23,406 nucleotides of DNA from positions 1-23,406 of the forward strand of contig JAKFEY010000060.1 of NCBI GenBank assembly GCA_036675475.1, written 5' to 3'. This DNA comes from JALYRV01 sp036675475 (GTDB taxonomy: Bacteria; Acidobacteriota; Vicinamibacteria; Vicinamibacterales; SCN-69-37). A program made the translations under genes and the position numbers. Of the stretch, positions 23,271 through 23,406 are shown in pieces. A model generated the notes under the pieces. It made no database searches and was not told where the DNA came from. It saw only the letters and a list, made by a program, of their open reading frames with translations. Position 1 is the first letter of the stretch, and every line of letters begins with the position of its first letter.

Positions 23271-23348
23271 GGTCAGTCTGTCGCTGCGCCGCGTAGCTCG
23301 GGCGATCTCAGCTCGCATGCACAACCACGGCGCCGCGACAGACCGACC
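23271..23348. repeat. Imperfect palindrome in the terminal intergenic region
   Basis: Arms 23271-23290 and 23329-23348 match at 18 of 20 positions around a 38-bp centre; weaker complementarity extends outward to about 23250 and 23370. Nearby, GCTCGCTTACGC (from 23218) repeats the word that opens the 99-bp direct repeat at 1503. The 228 bases after the TPR stop hold no gene that I can support; a start of another gene beyond the window is possible. Confidence 0.6.
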
Positions 23349-23406
23349 ACTCGCGCCCAGCGCGGCCTGTCCCTGCTGTTACGGACCGCGATGCGCGCGC
23401 GGAGGC

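Overview
The window is GC-rich, gene-dense bacterial DNA carrying at least 18 protein genes and no rRNA, tRNA or CRISPR array that I can see. The gene mix points to an acidobacterium, perhaps of the Vicinamibacteria: several secreted PQQ-type beta-propellers, a DUF5916 outer-membrane protein, a type III glutamine synthetase, a tetratricopeptide membrane protein, and many small palindromic intergenic repeats. This placement is inferred from gene content, not from a marker gene.

Layout. Positions 1-1437 (minus) hold a methyltransferase followed by a dolichol-phosphate-type glycosyltransferase cut by the window edge. Positions 1438-1769 are non-coding and carry two copies of a 76-bp palindrome inside a 99-bp direct repeat. 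Next to them is a truncated propeller gene (1770-2144, minus). Three secreted propeller genes follow on the plus strand (2288-7205). A small ABM-fold monooxygenase and type III glutamine synthetase lie on the minus strand (7377-9877). Two divergent pairs meet at about 11990: a GT-C glycosyltransferase with a small membrane protein (minus), and an MFS transporter with an iron-type alcohol dehydrogenase (plus). A perfect 31-bp inverted repeat separates the dehydrogenase from a tightly packed minus-strand cluster of four membrane proteins (DUF3311, sodium:solute symporter, Aba4-like, and an unknown multi-spanning protein; 14524-17532). Plus-strand genes for a half-size EamA-like membrane protein and a CBM9/DUF5916 protein follow (17583-20314). 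Then come another propeller gene (minus, ends 20372) and a TPR membrane protein with a Cys-rich tail (21700-23178). The last 228 bases hold an imperfect palindrome and no recognised gene.

How the genes may work together. The secreted propellers and the DUF5916 protein suggest investment in the periplasm and outer membrane. The glycosyltransferases suggest lipid-carrier-linked sugar transfer at the envelope. Glutamine synthetase covers ammonium assimilation. The four-gene symporter/Aba4 cluster looks like one transport or membrane unit of unknown substrate.

The most unusual feature is the repeat layer. Degenerate 7-8 bp tandem repeats lie exactly over the start codons of several secreted-protein genes and encode parts of their signal peptides, and several palindrome families occupy the gaps between genes. 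A second pattern is a TANNNT hexamer exactly 6 bases upstream of three start codons, consistent with leaderless transcripts.
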